Shown here: positions 33,576 to 42,718 of the stretch, one piece after another
How positions within the stretch are numbered: position 1 is the stretch's first letter
How the letters are laid out: each line of letters starts with the position of its first letter
NCBI GenBank assembly: GCA_947166385.1
Contig: CAMVEB010000019.1
Location: forward strand, 1 to 64,000
DNA from: an uncultured Clostridia bacterium
GTDB lineage: Bacteria; Bacillota; Clostridia; Christensenellales; Aristaeellaceae
Reading direction: 5' to 3'
Length of the DNA: 64,000 nt
The notes under the pieces: model-generated
What the model saw: the letters and a program-made list of their open reading frames with translations, nothing else
What the model was told of the DNA's origin: nothing
Database searches by the model: none
Program-made: the position numbers and the translations under genes

Positions 33576-34274
33576 TTACTGGTTCGACGGATACCATTCT
33601 TCAATCAGCGCCGTGGGAATTTCAAAGTGCTGGTAATCCTTCCGGTCTTCCCAGTCTCCGCCCCATTCGAAGCCATGTTCGGTAAACAGCCTGAAGCACA
33701 GATCATCATGATCGATCTTATACGGGAAATCCGCTTCGCGATCCAGATAGGGTTCCCCTGTGATTGGTTCAACGATGCGTTCGCCGTCGACCGTTTTCGT
33801 ATACGGGTTGTAGAGTGTGTTGATATCCACTGCAAGGCCCAGTCCGTGCTTTGAAACCATGGTGGTATGGGAGATGAAGCGGAAGTTGAAGGAAGATGAA
33901 TTGTTGTCTTCCATTGAAAGTTCATCGTCCGCGCCGTATTCGTCCACCAGGCGGATTTTTTCGATGGGATACTTCGCTTCGTACAACTGCCTGAGGATCT
34001 CCAGCACATCCTCCGCGATGTGGTAATTGACGATCATCTCCCCTGTATGGGTTTTCCCGTCCAGGTCCACATGCAGCACATGCAGGTAACGAAGGTCTTC
34101 CCGGGAAAGGGTACAGTCCTCCTTGAATGATTTCCCCTGGATCCTCTCAAACAATTCATCCGTGATTCCGGAGATCCAGAATTCGGAATCCGCGTCCGGT
34201 GTGCCTGATTCCGCGCAGGCTGTGCCAATCAGCAGCGCGGCGGCCATCACAAAAGCCAGTAATACTCTTCCCAT
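33576..34274 (-). CDS. Secreted M15-family D-alanyl-D-alanine carboxypeptidase-like peptidase
   Basis: A 232-residue protein with a signal peptide (LLAFVMAAALLIGTACA). The M15 metallopeptidase signatures are intact: the zinc site SKHGLGLAVDINTLYN (SxHxxGxAxD) at about residues 141-156, and EWGGDWEDRKDYQHFEIP with the second His. The family trims D-Ala residues or crosslinks of peptidoglycan. A Cys near the cleavage site (GTAC) could allow lipid attachment, but the ACA end also fits ordinary cleavage. The promoter is copy 3 of a conserved type, and a terminator follows the gene. Confidence 0.87.
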   Translation of the reverse strand: MGRVLLAFVMAAALLIGTACAESGTPDADSEFWISGITDELFERIQGKSFKEDCTLSREDLRYLHVLHVDLDGKTHTGEMIVNYHIAEDVLEILRQLYEAKYPIEKIRLVDEYGADDELSMEDNNSSSFNFRFISHTTMVSKHGLGLAVDINTLYNPYTKTVDGERIVEPITGEPYLDREADFPYKIDHDDLCFRLFTEHGFEWGGDWEDRKDYQHFEIPTALIEEWYPSNQ

Positions 34275-34336
34275 ACATTTCTCCTCCTGTTAGAAATTTT
34301 CTCGTTTATCCATCTCTCCCCTTTTCGCTTGATTGT

Positions 34337-34365
34337 ATTATACCCGCCGCCCCCTCATCCTGCAA
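34337..34365 (-). promoter_or_regulatory. Conserved-spacer promoter, copy 3
   Basis: On the minus strand TTGCAG, 17 bases (GATGAGGGGGCGGCGGG), TATAAT. It precedes the M15 peptidase gene. The spacer is nearly the same as that of copy 2. Confidence 0.7.
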
Positions 34366-34424
34366 GAACAATTGTTTCGGCCGGATTCCGGTTCCTCTGA
34401 ACAGCTTGATATCCGGACAGGTTC

Positions 34425-34610
34425 ATGATCGGCAGCGACAAGGTCGGCCACTGGAATGGCTATGAAAGCGAAATCCGGAAGTATGATCCGCTGATCGCTC
34501 TGCTGGATGAGGACACCAGGCTGATGGTCACCCAGACAAACATCCTGGATCTGATCCATGTGGATCCCGTAACGATGCAGCGGGTGGAAGCGCTGGCCCC
34601 GGCCGCCTGA
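34425..34610 (+). CDS. Small protein or C-terminal fragment (61 aa), unknown
   Basis: A 61-codon frame (KVGHWNGYESEIRKYDPLIA then LLDEDTRLMVTQTN...) with protein-like composition and conserved-looking helices, but only a weak upstream site (CCGGACAGG). It may be the end of a lost larger gene. It lies between the M15 peptidase and pyruvate-binding genes in the opposite orientation. Not identified. Confidence 0.4.
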   Translation: MIGSDKVGHWNGYESEIRKYDPLIALLDEDTRLMVTQTNILDLIHVDPVTMQRVEALAPAA

Positions 34611-34631
34611 CATCCCTTTCACCCATCAGGG

Positions 34632-37208
34632 TCAGGCATTCATCGCAATCAGTAAATGCTCGTCGGCAATGTCGTTATAGACTTCGCATGCTTTTTGTCG
34701 GACATCGTATACATGAACGATGTCCGACAGTTTGTTTCCATGTTCAAACTGGGTGATAAGATCCGGGCAGTCCGAAAGCTTCTCCGGCGCGAAATGGATC
34801 GTCTTGTGATTGTCAAACACGGCTGTATAAAGTATTTCAGCCTCGACCAGATCCTGGAAGATATGGCTGCCGTAGGACAGTTCCGGGTTGTATCCCGCTT
34901 TCCGTTCTTCTGTTTCACAGATAATTTCAAACGCGCTGATGTCTGAAAAGGCTGTCGGCACACCCAGTTCAGGCGAGGATGTCCCGACCCGCCCGGGAAC
35001 AATCAGCATCATATGTTTCTGCAGATCCCGGTAATGCCAGTTGATGGCGCCGATCAGCCGGGCGACGGTATTTTTCTCGTGATAAGGCATTTCATAGTAC
35101 CGGACGGGATCGACATAAACGATCAGATCCAGCGCGGACGCTTTGGACATTCCCATGGATGCCCCTCTGCTTTCCAGAAAAATCCTGTCTTCCGGGATAT
35201 GCTCCGGGATCATGGTGCCTGTCTTCCCTTTCTGGATCTGAAGCGGGCGGCACTGAAGCAGATCAATGGAGTATTCGCCGCTTTCTGAGACGTTGATCGT
35301 GAACTCCGTGTCCACCGGATAATCGTATTCCTCCTGGATGCAGTGAAGCATCCTGCGCATCTGTTCCATCAGTGTTTTGTTGGTGGCCAGCCCTTTGCAG
35401 GAGATGAATTTCACCTCCCGCGGCCTGCCGGATTCCCGGAGATGGTATTCGGCATCCCAGTCATGCTCCAGCAGAATTTTATCCAGATACGGCGGCAGAT
35501 TCGGGGCGATCCGTTCAAACGGAAGCCTGATCAGCGCCTGATCCGCCATGCTGATCACTTCCGCTTTCCCCTGGGAAAACTTATGCTGATCCGCCGAAGA
35601 GGAATAAGAAGTCCTTTCGGGCATATCCAGGTTCACGATCCTCGGATACGATCCTTCGGTCCGGTCAACGGCTGACGTGCCAAGCCCCATGACCAGGCGG
35701 AGCATTCCCGCGGTCGGATCTGTATCCTTCATGATCCGGTAGGGACTGTACGAATACCCGACGCCTGCCGCGCAGGGCATATAATACGAGCCGTAATAGG
35801 AGCCCGAAACGCGCTGGATCAGCAGCGCCATCTGCTCATCCCGCTTGTCCAGTCCGCGCCGTTTCCGGTAATCCAGCGCGGACAGGCTCATGGTGCTGGC
35901 GTAAACGGTCTTGACGGCCTTTTCGAATTCGTCCAGGCGGTCTTTCAGTTCGCCCGTGTTGATACAGAAAACAGATTCATATTTCCCCGCGAAGGCATTG
36001 CCGAAACCGTCTTCCAGAATGCTGCTGGAGCGGACAATATACGGATCCTGACCGTAGTATTCAATGATGCGGACGAACTGCTCCCTCATGCTGTCGGAAA
36101 AGGATCCGCCCGTCAGTTTCTCCGCGAATTCCTTTGCCAGCGTGAAATATCCCTCGTCTGTGCGCTGCCTGACCCGGTAATCCCACAGGTTGTTGTCCAC
36201 GATATAGGTGTAATAAACATCCGACCCGACATAGAAGGAATCATGCGGCTCCAGCACATCGCCGATGTCCGGCTCCTGATTGCGGATAATGGCCCGGGCC
36301 AGCAGCATACCGCAGGCTTTTCCGCCGATCATCCCCGTGCCGATCATATGGTCCCGGACAGCAAAATAGTCTTCCGGGGTAAAATGCTTTTTGACCATCT
36401 CCCGCATCTTTTCATCCCGGGTCATCATAATGTTGCACATTCTGCCGCAGTCTTCCGTGATGTCCGCGCTGCTTTCATGAAGCAGTTTGGTCCGGTTGAA
36501 AAAACGGTCCCAGGAGTCGGCATACTGTTCTTCCGCCGATCGCTGTGCCTGCGCCAGCGTCTGATAGAAGCGGCTGGACTTCACGCCGTCCAGGATCGGT
36601 CGGAAATGCCCGGTCTCCGGTTCATAGGTATGCGGAAGAAACATCGTATCGGAATGGCGGTTCCAGACCTTTTCAGGCCGGACATAGATATTCCTGCTGT
36701 CCGCGTAAACATCGATGAACAGCTGGGTGGTATTCAGGATTTTATTGACAGCCTGGACGGAATGTTTGCCCCGGATGATCGGAAAGAAGGCAACCGTATC
36801 CAGAATAAAAAGGAACGGGCAGGTGACCCGGAAAAAGTTGCCCATCATCAGGTCTGTGGCCCAGGCCGCCTGCAGATCGGAAAGGCAGTCGAAAACATAA
36901 AAGGCGTCCTTCCCTTCCCGTTCGATGATATTGTGAATGTCCACGGTAAAGGTTTCAAAGCGGTGAGACAGCGGCAGCTGAACCGTTTTCACCTCCGGCC
37001 GGTCGGCAATCAGCGGCTCATGGCCCGCAAAGCGGAAATAGATGATATTCCGCTGATCACGGATCGCCTGTTCCACATAGGGTTCCATAAACAGCCTGAA
37101 CTGGGACAGATCCGATACCCGCCAGACGACGTTATCGCCCAGCCGGATATGGTCAAACGCGGTATCCATCTCCGGAATGCCTGATAATATGCGGTCAAAT
37201 GCTGCCAT
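34632..37208 (-). CDS. Pyruvate/PEP-binding protein with degenerate RecA-like N-terminal domain
   Basis: An 858-residue protein. The first 200 residues resemble a KaiC/RecA-type domain (AFDRILSGIPEMDTAFDHI) but with no Walker A loop. A PPDK/PEP-synthase N-terminal ATP-grasp domain follows: TGMIGGKACGMLLARAI near residue 300, DPYIVRSSSILEDGFGNAFA and KYESVFC near 410, and EFTINVSESGEYSIDLLQCRPLQIQ near 650. The phosphohistidine swivel domain and PEP-binding barrel of PEP synthase are absent, and about 190 extra residues follow. It is therefore not a complete PEP synthase; its true reaction is unknown. The start at 37208 follows GGGGGAAGATC. Confidence 0.8.
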   Translation of the reverse strand: MAAFDRILSGIPEMDTAFDHIRLGDNVVWRVSDLSQFRLFMEPYVEQAIRDQRNIIYFRFAGHEPLIADRPEVKTVQLPLSHRFETFTVDIHNIIEREGKDAFYVFDCLSDLQAAWATDLMMGNFFRVTCPFLFILDTVAFFPIIRGKHSVQAVNKILNTTQLFIDVYADSRNIYVRPEKVWNRHSDTMFLPHTYEPETGHFRPILDGVKSSRFYQTLAQAQRSAEEQYADSWDRFFNRTKLLHESSADITEDCGRMCNIMMTRDEKMREMVKKHFTPEDYFAVRDHMIGTGMIGGKACGMLLARAIIRNQEPDIGDVLEPHDSFYVGSDVYYTYIVDNNLWDYRVRQRTDEGYFTLAKEFAEKLTGGSFSDSMREQFVRIIEYYGQDPYIVRSSSILEDGFGNAFAGKYESVFCINTGELKDRLDEFEKAVKTVYASTMSLSALDYRKRRGLDKRDEQMALLIQRVSGSYYGSYYMPCAAGVGYSYSPYRIMKDTDPTAGMLRLVMGLGTSAVDRTEGSYPRIVNLDMPERTSYSSSADQHKFSQGKAEVISMADQALIRLPFERIAPNLPPYLDKILLEHDWDAEYHLRESGRPREVKFISCKGLATNKTLMEQMRRMLHCIQEEYDYPVDTEFTINVSESGEYSIDLLQCRPLQIQKGKTGTMIPEHIPEDRIFLESRGASMGMSKASALDLIVYVDPVRYYEMPYHEKNTVARLIGAINWHYRDLQKHMMLIVPGRVGTSSPELGVPTAFSDISAFEIICETEERKAGYNPELSYGSHIFQDLVEAEILYTAVFDNHKTIHFAPEKLSDCPDLITQFEHGNKLSDIVHVYDVRQKACEVYNDIADEHLLIAMNA

Positions 37209-37302
37209 GATCTTCCCCCCTGTGCCCGGAATAAAACAAGTACTCCGCCTGCATCCCAGCTGGATCACTCCGCTGCGGCACGAACGAATGCATCTTTTCC
37301 GG

Positions 37303-37336
37303 AAAAATAAACAAGGGAGCCAATTCAGCTCCCTTG
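37303..37336 (-). terminator. Rho-independent terminator downstream of the AAA-ATPase gene
   Basis: On the minus strand CAAGGGAGC, a seven-base loop, GCTCCCTTG (perfect 9-bp stem), then TTTATTTTT. It separates the AAA-ATPase gene and the STAS remnant from the pyruvate-binding gene. Confidence 0.85.
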
Positions 37337-37384
37337 CTCGCAGAAAATGTATCACCTGAGTAACGCTGTGTCAAGTCTTTCCTC

Positions 37385-37485
37385 TTACGCTTCGAACGTC
37401 AGCACATGGGAATATCCCGTCAGATCAAACACTTCCCGCACTGTGTCGCTGACATTCCGCACCACTCCGTAACGTCTTGCCTGAT
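37385..37485 (-). pseudogene. C-terminal remnant of a STAS-domain protein
   Basis: Read in a different frame from the AAA-ATPase gene it overlaps, this stretch gives ARRYGVVRNVSDTVREVFDL and on to TGYSHVLTFEA, ending at a TAA. That matches the last helix and strand of anti-sigma-factor antagonist STAS domains. Only about 33 residues remain; the rest of the domain was replaced by the ATPase gene's 3' end. Confidence 0.55.
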
Positions 37486-39182
37486 CCCATCCGGATCAGG
37501 CATTCCTTTCCCCGGAATGCCAGGCCGTATTTCAGAATATGCTCCGCGGGAATGCCGCGGCTGATCAGTTCCGCGTCATACTGCTTCTCTTCAATCTGTT
37601 TCAGGGCGCTTTGAGCGGTATCCTCCAGGCTTGTTTCCCCTGCCGCTTCATTCTGCACCTTGAATTCCATAATAACCGCCGGCCCGGAGGGATCCTTCGG
37701 CTCCATCATCACATCATACCGGCCGAATCCGCTTTCCCGGTTCGATCGCAGGAGATAATCCTTTGTCCGCTCCGCCATCAGTCCCAGCACAAAACCGTGG
37801 TAGAACCGTTCCGGTTGTGCGCCGCCGGGATGGTTTCCGGCGTCAAAGGAACTGAAGGTCTGCAGGGCAATCCTTTTCATATAATGATTCATTTCATCAA
37901 CACGGCCATGCAGCATTGCCTGCACAAAAGACGGCATGCTCTCATCCTGCTCAAACCATTCCATAACCAGATTTCTGAACATAATCCAGACTTCCAGATT
38001 TGTGATCGTCAGCCGATAGACTGGATCTTCCCAGAAGGAGGATTCCCTCATCGCCGGGGTTGGAATCACTTTCATATATCCCGAGGCCAGCAGCAGGCTC
38101 CAGATCGCGTTCTTCTTCCGATCCAGCTGATTGAAAACAATCTGCTCGTCCAGCGGAACCTCGATGTAATCTCCCTGCAGCAGGGTTTCAAACTGCTTTT
38201 TGATCTCCGGACTGCCTTTCCTCAGCAGGCTCCCCACCAGCCCGTTGCTGCTGGTGTTCGCCCAGTAAACGCCGGTTTTTTTCTTGTCCAGGAAATTTGT
38301 CACCGACCATGGATTATAGATATCCGTCACCGTACCGAAGGTAAACCCGTCATACCAGATTTTCACTTTTTGCTTGTCCGCCTCAGAAAAACCCTGTTCA
38401 TCCAGCGCCCGGAAAACCTCTTCCTCCGTAAAGCCGAAGCAGTCAGCGTATTTATCGGAAGTTGTGGTCACCACATCCAGATTGTTCAGATCGGAAAAGA
38501 TCGATTCCTTGCTCACACGGGTAATCCCGGTCATGATCCCCCTCTCCAGGGAGGGATTTGTCTTGAAGGCGTTGTTGAACATTGTCCTGGTGAAGGCAAC
38601 CAGATCATCCCAGTATCCGTTGATATAGGCTTCCTGCAGGGGCGTATCATACTCATCCAGGAAGATCAGCACCCTTTTTCCATGGATCTTCATCAGAAGG
38701 CTTGATAACAGATTCACGGAAAACGCGGCATCCGTATCAGTCATATCTTCACAGACCGCTTTCAGCGCCCGTTGTTCGTTCTCACCAAAACCTTTGTATT
38801 GATATAATTCCGGAAAACAAAGATAAAGCTTTACCAGCAGCTTTTTCATCTGGACCATCGTATCTTCATACGTTCTTCCCTTTATCCCGGCAAAACTCAG
38901 AAAGATGACAGGCCATTTGCCCTGCTGATCCCGCAGCTCAGCGTCTTCCCAGACCTTCAGGCCTTCAAAGAGTTCCTCCCGGTTTTCAAACTTATTGGAG
39001 AAGAAGCAGTTGAGCGTGGACATATTCAGGGTTTTGCCAAAGCGGCGCGGACGGGTGATCAGCGTCACGTCGTCTCCGCCGTTCCACCACTTTGATATGA
39101 AATCTGTCTTATCTACATAGAAACGCTGATTCACCCGCAGTTTCTCAAAGTCCTGAACTCCAGTAGCAATTTCCCTCTTCAT
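37425..39182 (-). CDS. AAA-ATPase-like/PD-(D/E)XK nuclease family protein
   Basis: A 585-residue protein of the family joining an AAA-ATPase-like domain with a DUF1703 nuclease-like domain. It starts KREIATGVQDFEKLRVNQRF, has a Walker A-like loop TRPRRFGKTLNMST and Walker B VLIFLDEYDTPLQEAY, and ends with a PD-(D/E)XK-like segment (GFGRYDVMMEP, AVIMEFKVQN). Such genes occur in many copies in gut bacteria and may be mobile or defence-related. The last 20 residues are read through from a STAS-like remnant in another frame, so the natural C-terminus has been replaced. The start at 39182 follows GGGGAG. Confidence 0.85.
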   Translation of the reverse strand: MKREIATGVQDFEKLRVNQRFYVDKTDFISKWWNGGDDVTLITRPRRFGKTLNMSTLNCFFSNKFENREELFEGLKVWEDAELRDQQGKWPVIFLSFAGIKGRTYEDTMVQMKKLLVKLYLCFPELYQYKGFGENEQRALKAVCEDMTDTDAAFSVNLLSSLLMKIHGKRVLIFLDEYDTPLQEAYINGYWDDLVAFTRTMFNNAFKTNPSLERGIMTGITRVSKESIFSDLNNLDVVTTTSDKYADCFGFTEEEVFRALDEQGFSEADKQKVKIWYDGFTFGTVTDIYNPWSVTNFLDKKKTGVYWANTSSNGLVGSLLRKGSPEIKKQFETLLQGDYIEVPLDEQIVFNQLDRKKNAIWSLLLASGYMKVIPTPAMRESSFWEDPVYRLTITNLEVWIMFRNLVMEWFEQDESMPSFVQAMLHGRVDEMNHYMKRIALQTFSSFDAGNHPGGAQPERFYHGFVLGLMAERTKDYLLRSNRESGFGRYDVMMEPKDPSGPAVIMEFKVQNEAAGETSLEDTAQSALKQIEEKQYDAELISRGIPAEHILKYGLAFRGKECLIRMGSGKTLRSGAECQRHSAGSV

Positions 39183-39344
39183 GCTTTTCACGCTCCCCGC
39201 TGATTCCGCCTCCATTATATCAGTTTCCGCCATGAACCACAACCCGGCGGTTTGGATAGACGCAGACGATGACGTTCTTTTCAGAATGCTTTTTCTGAAG
39301 GAGAGGAATCATGTTATATTCCGGCAGGGATGCCGGTGACAGCG

Positions 39345-39491
39345 ATGACAGAGAGAATCAAAGAAAATGAAATTCGGGTTCCGGGCGGTGGAATTGACGC
39401 GGAGCCTTATTTCAGAACAACATTTTTCGAAGAAGTGTCAGAGGGATACGTCCTGATGGTTCTGTCTTTTCCGGCGCTGAGGATTTACTGA
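39345..39491 (+). CDS. Short open frame or fragment (48 aa), unknown
   Basis: A 48-codon frame (MTERIKENEIRVPGGGIDAE...) that looks protein-like but has a weak start signal and overlaps the 3' end of the PPOX gene by seven bases (convergent). It may be the beginning of a truncated enzyme gene. Not identified. Confidence 0.3.
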   Translation: MTERIKENEIRVPGGGIDAEPYFRTTFFEEVSEGYVLMVLSFPALRIY

Positions 39492-39970
39492 CCCTGACTG
39501 TTCACGTTGACGGCATTGTATCCGTTCTCAAATTCCCTGCCCGCATCAAATGCTGCGATTTCAGATGCGGATAAATCGCCCTTTCCGTCATAACGGTAAT
39601 AGCGCCCGCTTTCAGCGACAAACTCCAGAATGCAGTAGTCTTCGTCTTCAACACCCTTTGGATAATACTTCTCATCGCCCTCGTTCCAAAGGAGTTCTCT
39701 GTATGCTCTTTCAAAATGGACGACGGCTTTTCCGAACAGGCAAACCCCTTCAAAAGTCGAATCGTCAGAAAAATACAGGCAGGCGTTCCCGTTCGCCAGC
39801 AGACTTCGCACATGAGCAGAACTTGTATTGGTCGAGATCAGATGCCTGCCCAGTCCCCTGTGCCACACGCAGAAAGCCCTGCGGACATTTTGCCTGCCCG
39901 TCTCATCGGTATATCCGATGGTGGCGAACAGGGACCGGTTGATCAGATTCATGATTTCATCTTTTGTCAT
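39485..39970 (-). CDS. Pyridoxamine 5'-phosphate oxidase-family protein
   Basis: A 161-residue protein with a split-barrel flavin-binding fold: LINRSLFATIGYTDETGRQNV, AFCVWHRGLGRHLISTNTSS, VRSLLANGNACLYFSDD and FEGVCLFGKAVV. It resembles the PPOX-like/FMN-binding proteins whose substrate is often unknown. Its start overlaps the PAP2 phosphatase stop by 14 bases, so the two are translationally coupled. The ATG follows GGAGAGGAAAA. Confidence 0.85.
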   Translation of the reverse strand: MTKDEIMNLINRSLFATIGYTDETGRQNVRRAFCVWHRGLGRHLISTNTSSAHVRSLLANGNACLYFSDDSTFEGVCLFGKAVVHFERAYRELLWNEGDEKYYPKGVEDEDYCILEFVAESGRYYRYDGKGDLSASEIAAFDAGREFENGYNAVNVNSQGQ

Positions 39971-40955
39971 GGTTTTTTTCCTCTCCGTCCTGTTTTGCTG
40001 TCAGTCCGTGATCTCCGTGAAGCACGGTGCAATGCTTGATACACCACGGGAAAAGGAAAGAAACATAAAACATCTGAAGGAAACAGGAGGAGATGGTGCC
40101 TGCGGCGCCGGGGATCCAGCCTTTGATCAGCGGAACAAAAATCAGGGTCACCGCGTAAAAACCGAGAATCCCTGTCACGAACCGTGTGACTCTCGTCACC
40201 ATGGGAACATCGGTGGAGAAACCGATAAACCTTCTTTCCAGCACCCAGCCGACCAGATAGCCGATGACCCAGCCGACGCCCTTGTACGTGTCATTGGCCA
40301 TTTTCTTGCCGTCCACCAGCAGCTTCCCTGCCGCGTCTTTGTCTTCCGGATAGCCCTTAATCGCGGCAAACACCGCCACGGCTACGGCAATGGCGATCCC
40401 GATGATCATCACCGGGATATCTTTTTCGGGATGAGTTTCGATCCATTTCAGCAGTCTGCCGGTCAGCCACATGACCAGCAGACCGGTCGCCGTGCCCACC
40501 AGGATATCCTGGGGCGTATGCACGCCGAGGAAGTTGCGGCTGAAAGCAATCAGCACGACAATCAGCCCAAGGAAAATACGCAGCGCGCGAGGCAGCTCCT
40601 TCCTGATGGCCGCGCCGCCGTACAGGGAGGCGCCGTTCATGCTGTGGCCGCTGGGAAAGGAATAGCCTGTGGCGGTGATCATGGCTTCATGGTGAGGGGC
40701 CATGCGGGGATCCCTGATCCACGGGCGATAAGCGCAGACCGTGACCTTCAGGAGGCCGTTGACGATCCTGTTGCCGCTCCAGCCCATCAGAAGATAATTT
40801 CCAAACTCCTTGCTCACACACCAGTAAATCTCACCGATGATGATCAGCACAACGCTCATCTCTCCGATGAAGCTCATCTTCTGGAAAAACTCCGTGAGAA
40901 AAGCGCCTGCGCCTTCCCTGAATTTCTGAAGAGCCAAAAGAATTTCAATATCCAT
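39957..40955 (-). CDS. PAP2-family membrane phosphatase
   Basis: A 332-residue protein with about eight membrane segments. The phosphatase motifs of the PAP2 family are present: KVTVCAYRPWIRDPR, YSFPSGHSMNG and SRNFLGVHTPQDILVG, giving the Lys/Arg, His and Asp of the catalytic site. Substrates in this family include undecaprenyl diphosphate and phosphatidylglycerophosphate. The start at 40955 follows CAGGAGGAG. A Lys/Asp/Glu-rich tail ends the protein. Confidence 0.88.
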   Translation of the reverse strand: MDIEILLALQKFREGAGAFLTEFFQKMSFIGEMSVVLIIIGEIYWCVSKEFGNYLLMGWSGNRIVNGLLKVTVCAYRPWIRDPRMAPHHEAMITATGYSFPSGHSMNGASLYGGAAIRKELPRALRIFLGLIVVLIAFSRNFLGVHTPQDILVGTATGLLVMWLTGRLLKWIETHPEKDIPVMIIGIAIAVAVAVFAAIKGYPEDKDAAGKLLVDGKKMANDTYKGVGWVIGYLVGWVLERRFIGFSTDVPMVTRVTRFVTGILGFYAVTLIFVPLIKGWIPGAAGTISSCFLQMFYVSFLFPWCIKHCTVLHGDHGLTAKQDGEEKNHDKR

Positions 40956-41019
40956 GCCGTTCTCCTCCTGAAGTGTGTCTTGATTCCATATCCTTCTGCC
41001 TGTCTCCTTCCCTGCGGTC

Positions 41020-41049
41020 TTGTCAGCCATCCGGCCTTTGCCGTATAAT
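41020..41049 (+). promoter_or_regulatory. Promoter of the MutT-type gene
   Basis: TTGTCA (41020-41025), 18 bases, TATAAT (41044-41049), about 40 bases before the ATG at 41091. Confidence 0.65.
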
Positions 41050-41090
41050 GGGTTATCACATAGGACCGCCCCGGTCATGAGGAGACTTGC

Positions 41091-41492
41091 ATGAAAACGC
41101 TTCAAGTTGTTGCTGCGATCATTTACCACCGGGGGAAGATTTTTGCGACCCAGCGCGGTTACGGGGAGTTTAAGGATGGCTGGGAATTCCCCGGCGGCAA
41201 AATCCAGGATGGCGAAACGCCGGAGGAAGCCCTGTCGCGTGAGATCCTGGAAGAGCTGGACACCCGGATAGCGGTGGGGGCTTATATCGGACAGATTGAG
41301 TATGACTATCCGGCTTTTCATCTGTCCATGAAATGCTTCTGGTGCACGGTCGTCTCAGGCAATCTGATCCTGAAAGAGCACGAAGCGGCAAAATGGCTTG
41401 CTTTGGAAGAGCTTGATGCTGTGGAATGGCTCCCGGCCGACTGGCAGTTGCTGCCCATGCTGCGGGAGCACGGACTCCCGGATGCTGAATGA
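41091..41492 (+). CDS. mutT: NUDIX (MutT-type) 8-oxo-dGTP diphosphatase
   Basis: A 133-residue protein with the full MutT NUDIX box GGKIQDGETPEEALSREILEEL at about residues 38-60 and a following DTRIAVGAYIGQIEYDYP strand. The FATQRGYGEFKDGWEFPGGK start is typical of MutT. It hydrolyses oxidised nucleotides such as 8-oxo-dGTP. It is the only gene in its direction here and ends convergently with the HD-GYP gene. Confidence 0.9.
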   Translation: MKTLQVVAAIIYHRGKIFATQRGYGEFKDGWEFPGGKIQDGETPEEALSREILEELDTRIAVGAYIGQIEYDYPAFHLSMKCFWCTVVSGNLILKEHEAAKWLALEELDAVEWLPADWQLLPMLREHGLPDAE

Positions 41493-41506
41493 ATGAACGA
41501 CCCGGA

Positions 41507-42718
41507 TCACGCCTGACGCTTTTCAAGCGCATGAAGGAATAAATCGGTAAGCTCAGGATCAAACTGTGTTCCTTCTCCTTCGGCAATAATACTCCTGGCA
41601 TACTCTATGGAAAAAGCAGGTTTGTAGATCCGGACAGAGATCAGCGCGTCATACACATCGCAGAGGGCCATGATCCTGGCTTCGAGCGGGATTTCTTCTC
41701 CGGCCAGTCCGCTCGGATATCCCTTCCCGTCATATCGTTCGTGATGATACCGGGCGATATTGGCGGCCGTCTTCAGATACAGTTCCTCTGTGTGGCCTTT
41801 GCCCATCGTCTTCAGAATAATCTCATACCCGTATTCGGAATGCTTTTTCATGATTTCGAACTCTTCGGGGGTTAACTTCCCCGGTTTGTTCAGAATCCGG
41901 TCCGGAATCTTCACCTTGCCGATATCATGCAGCGGAGCGCCGAGGATGATGTTGTCCCGGTATTCTTCTGTCAGCTCCGGATATTTCCCTGACTCCTCCA
42001 TCTCACGGACAAGCATTCTGACAAAGTCTTCCGAGCGTTCGATATGATTTCCGGTATCCTGATCCCGTTCTTCCACAACTTCCGCGAAGGTGGAAATAAT
42101 ATCCCGCTGCAGGATCCCGATCCGATTGCTCTGGGCGATCTCCCGGATCACCTGGCTGCAGATCAGCAGATACAGCAGCTGCCCGGTGAAAGTAAATGCC
42201 GCCGCGTTCTCGATATCCAGGATAAACGCCTGATGTTCCTTATAGATCGAGGATCCGATCAGATATCCTGCGGCAAGCGGAAGGATAACGCACATCATCC
42301 GGATGGGGCGGTCATAGAGCGTGATCGGCATCAAAGCAAGAAATACAATGATGCTTGTTCCCGGAATATCAGCGTTGTTGGGTTGCAGGCTCAGCAGAAT
42401 CGCGTAGGCGATGATAATAATGATCTGCAGATAACAGGCGGCAAGCTTCCTGCCGTTGCTGGAATGTTTGAGGGCGTGAAGGATGCCGATTTCCGCCGCT
42501 TCTGCCGCTGAAATGAAGATATAAGGGATAATTCTGTTGATGCCGTTGGGCAGATTGGCCAGCAGATAAATGAGGCCAAGGATAAAACCGGCGTACGAAG
42601 TCACCCGGGCCGAAAGCATATTTCGCCTGGTCACATGCGGAAAGACAAGCTCAAACTCCTTCTTGTTCAGTCCGCCGTAAAAGAGATATCTGGAAATTGC
42701 GGATTTCCTGGTTTGCAT
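41507..42718 (-). CDS. HD-GYP domain membrane phosphodiesterase
   Basis: A 403-residue protein with six membrane helices (residues 30-210) and a C-terminal HD-GYP domain: DQDTGNHIERS, APLHDIGKVKIPD, ARYHHERYDGKGYPSGLAG and GTQFDPEL. HD-GYP enzymes degrade cyclic di-GMP. Metal-binding His/Asp residues are all present. The start at 42718 was chosen for the ATG and GGAGGAG upstream; a TTG at 42745 is an alternative. The membrane region may sense an unknown signal. Confidence 0.92.
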   Translation of the reverse strand: MQTRKSAISRYLFYGGLNKKEFELVFPHVTRRNMLSARVTSYAGFILGLIYLLANLPNGINRIIPYIFISAAEAAEIGILHALKHSSNGRKLAACYLQIIIIIAYAILLSLQPNNADIPGTSIIVFLALMPITLYDRPIRMMCVILPLAAGYLIGSSIYKEHQAFILDIENAAAFTFTGQLLYLLICSQVIREIAQSNRIGILQRDIISTFAEVVEERDQDTGNHIERSEDFVRMLVREMEESGKYPELTEEYRDNIILGAPLHDIGKVKIPDRILNKPGKLTPEEFEIMKKHSEYGYEIILKTMGKGHTEELYLKTAANIARYHHERYDGKGYPSGLAGEEIPLEARIMALCDVYDALISVRIYKPAFSIEYARSIIAEGEGTQFDPELTDLFLHALEKRQA

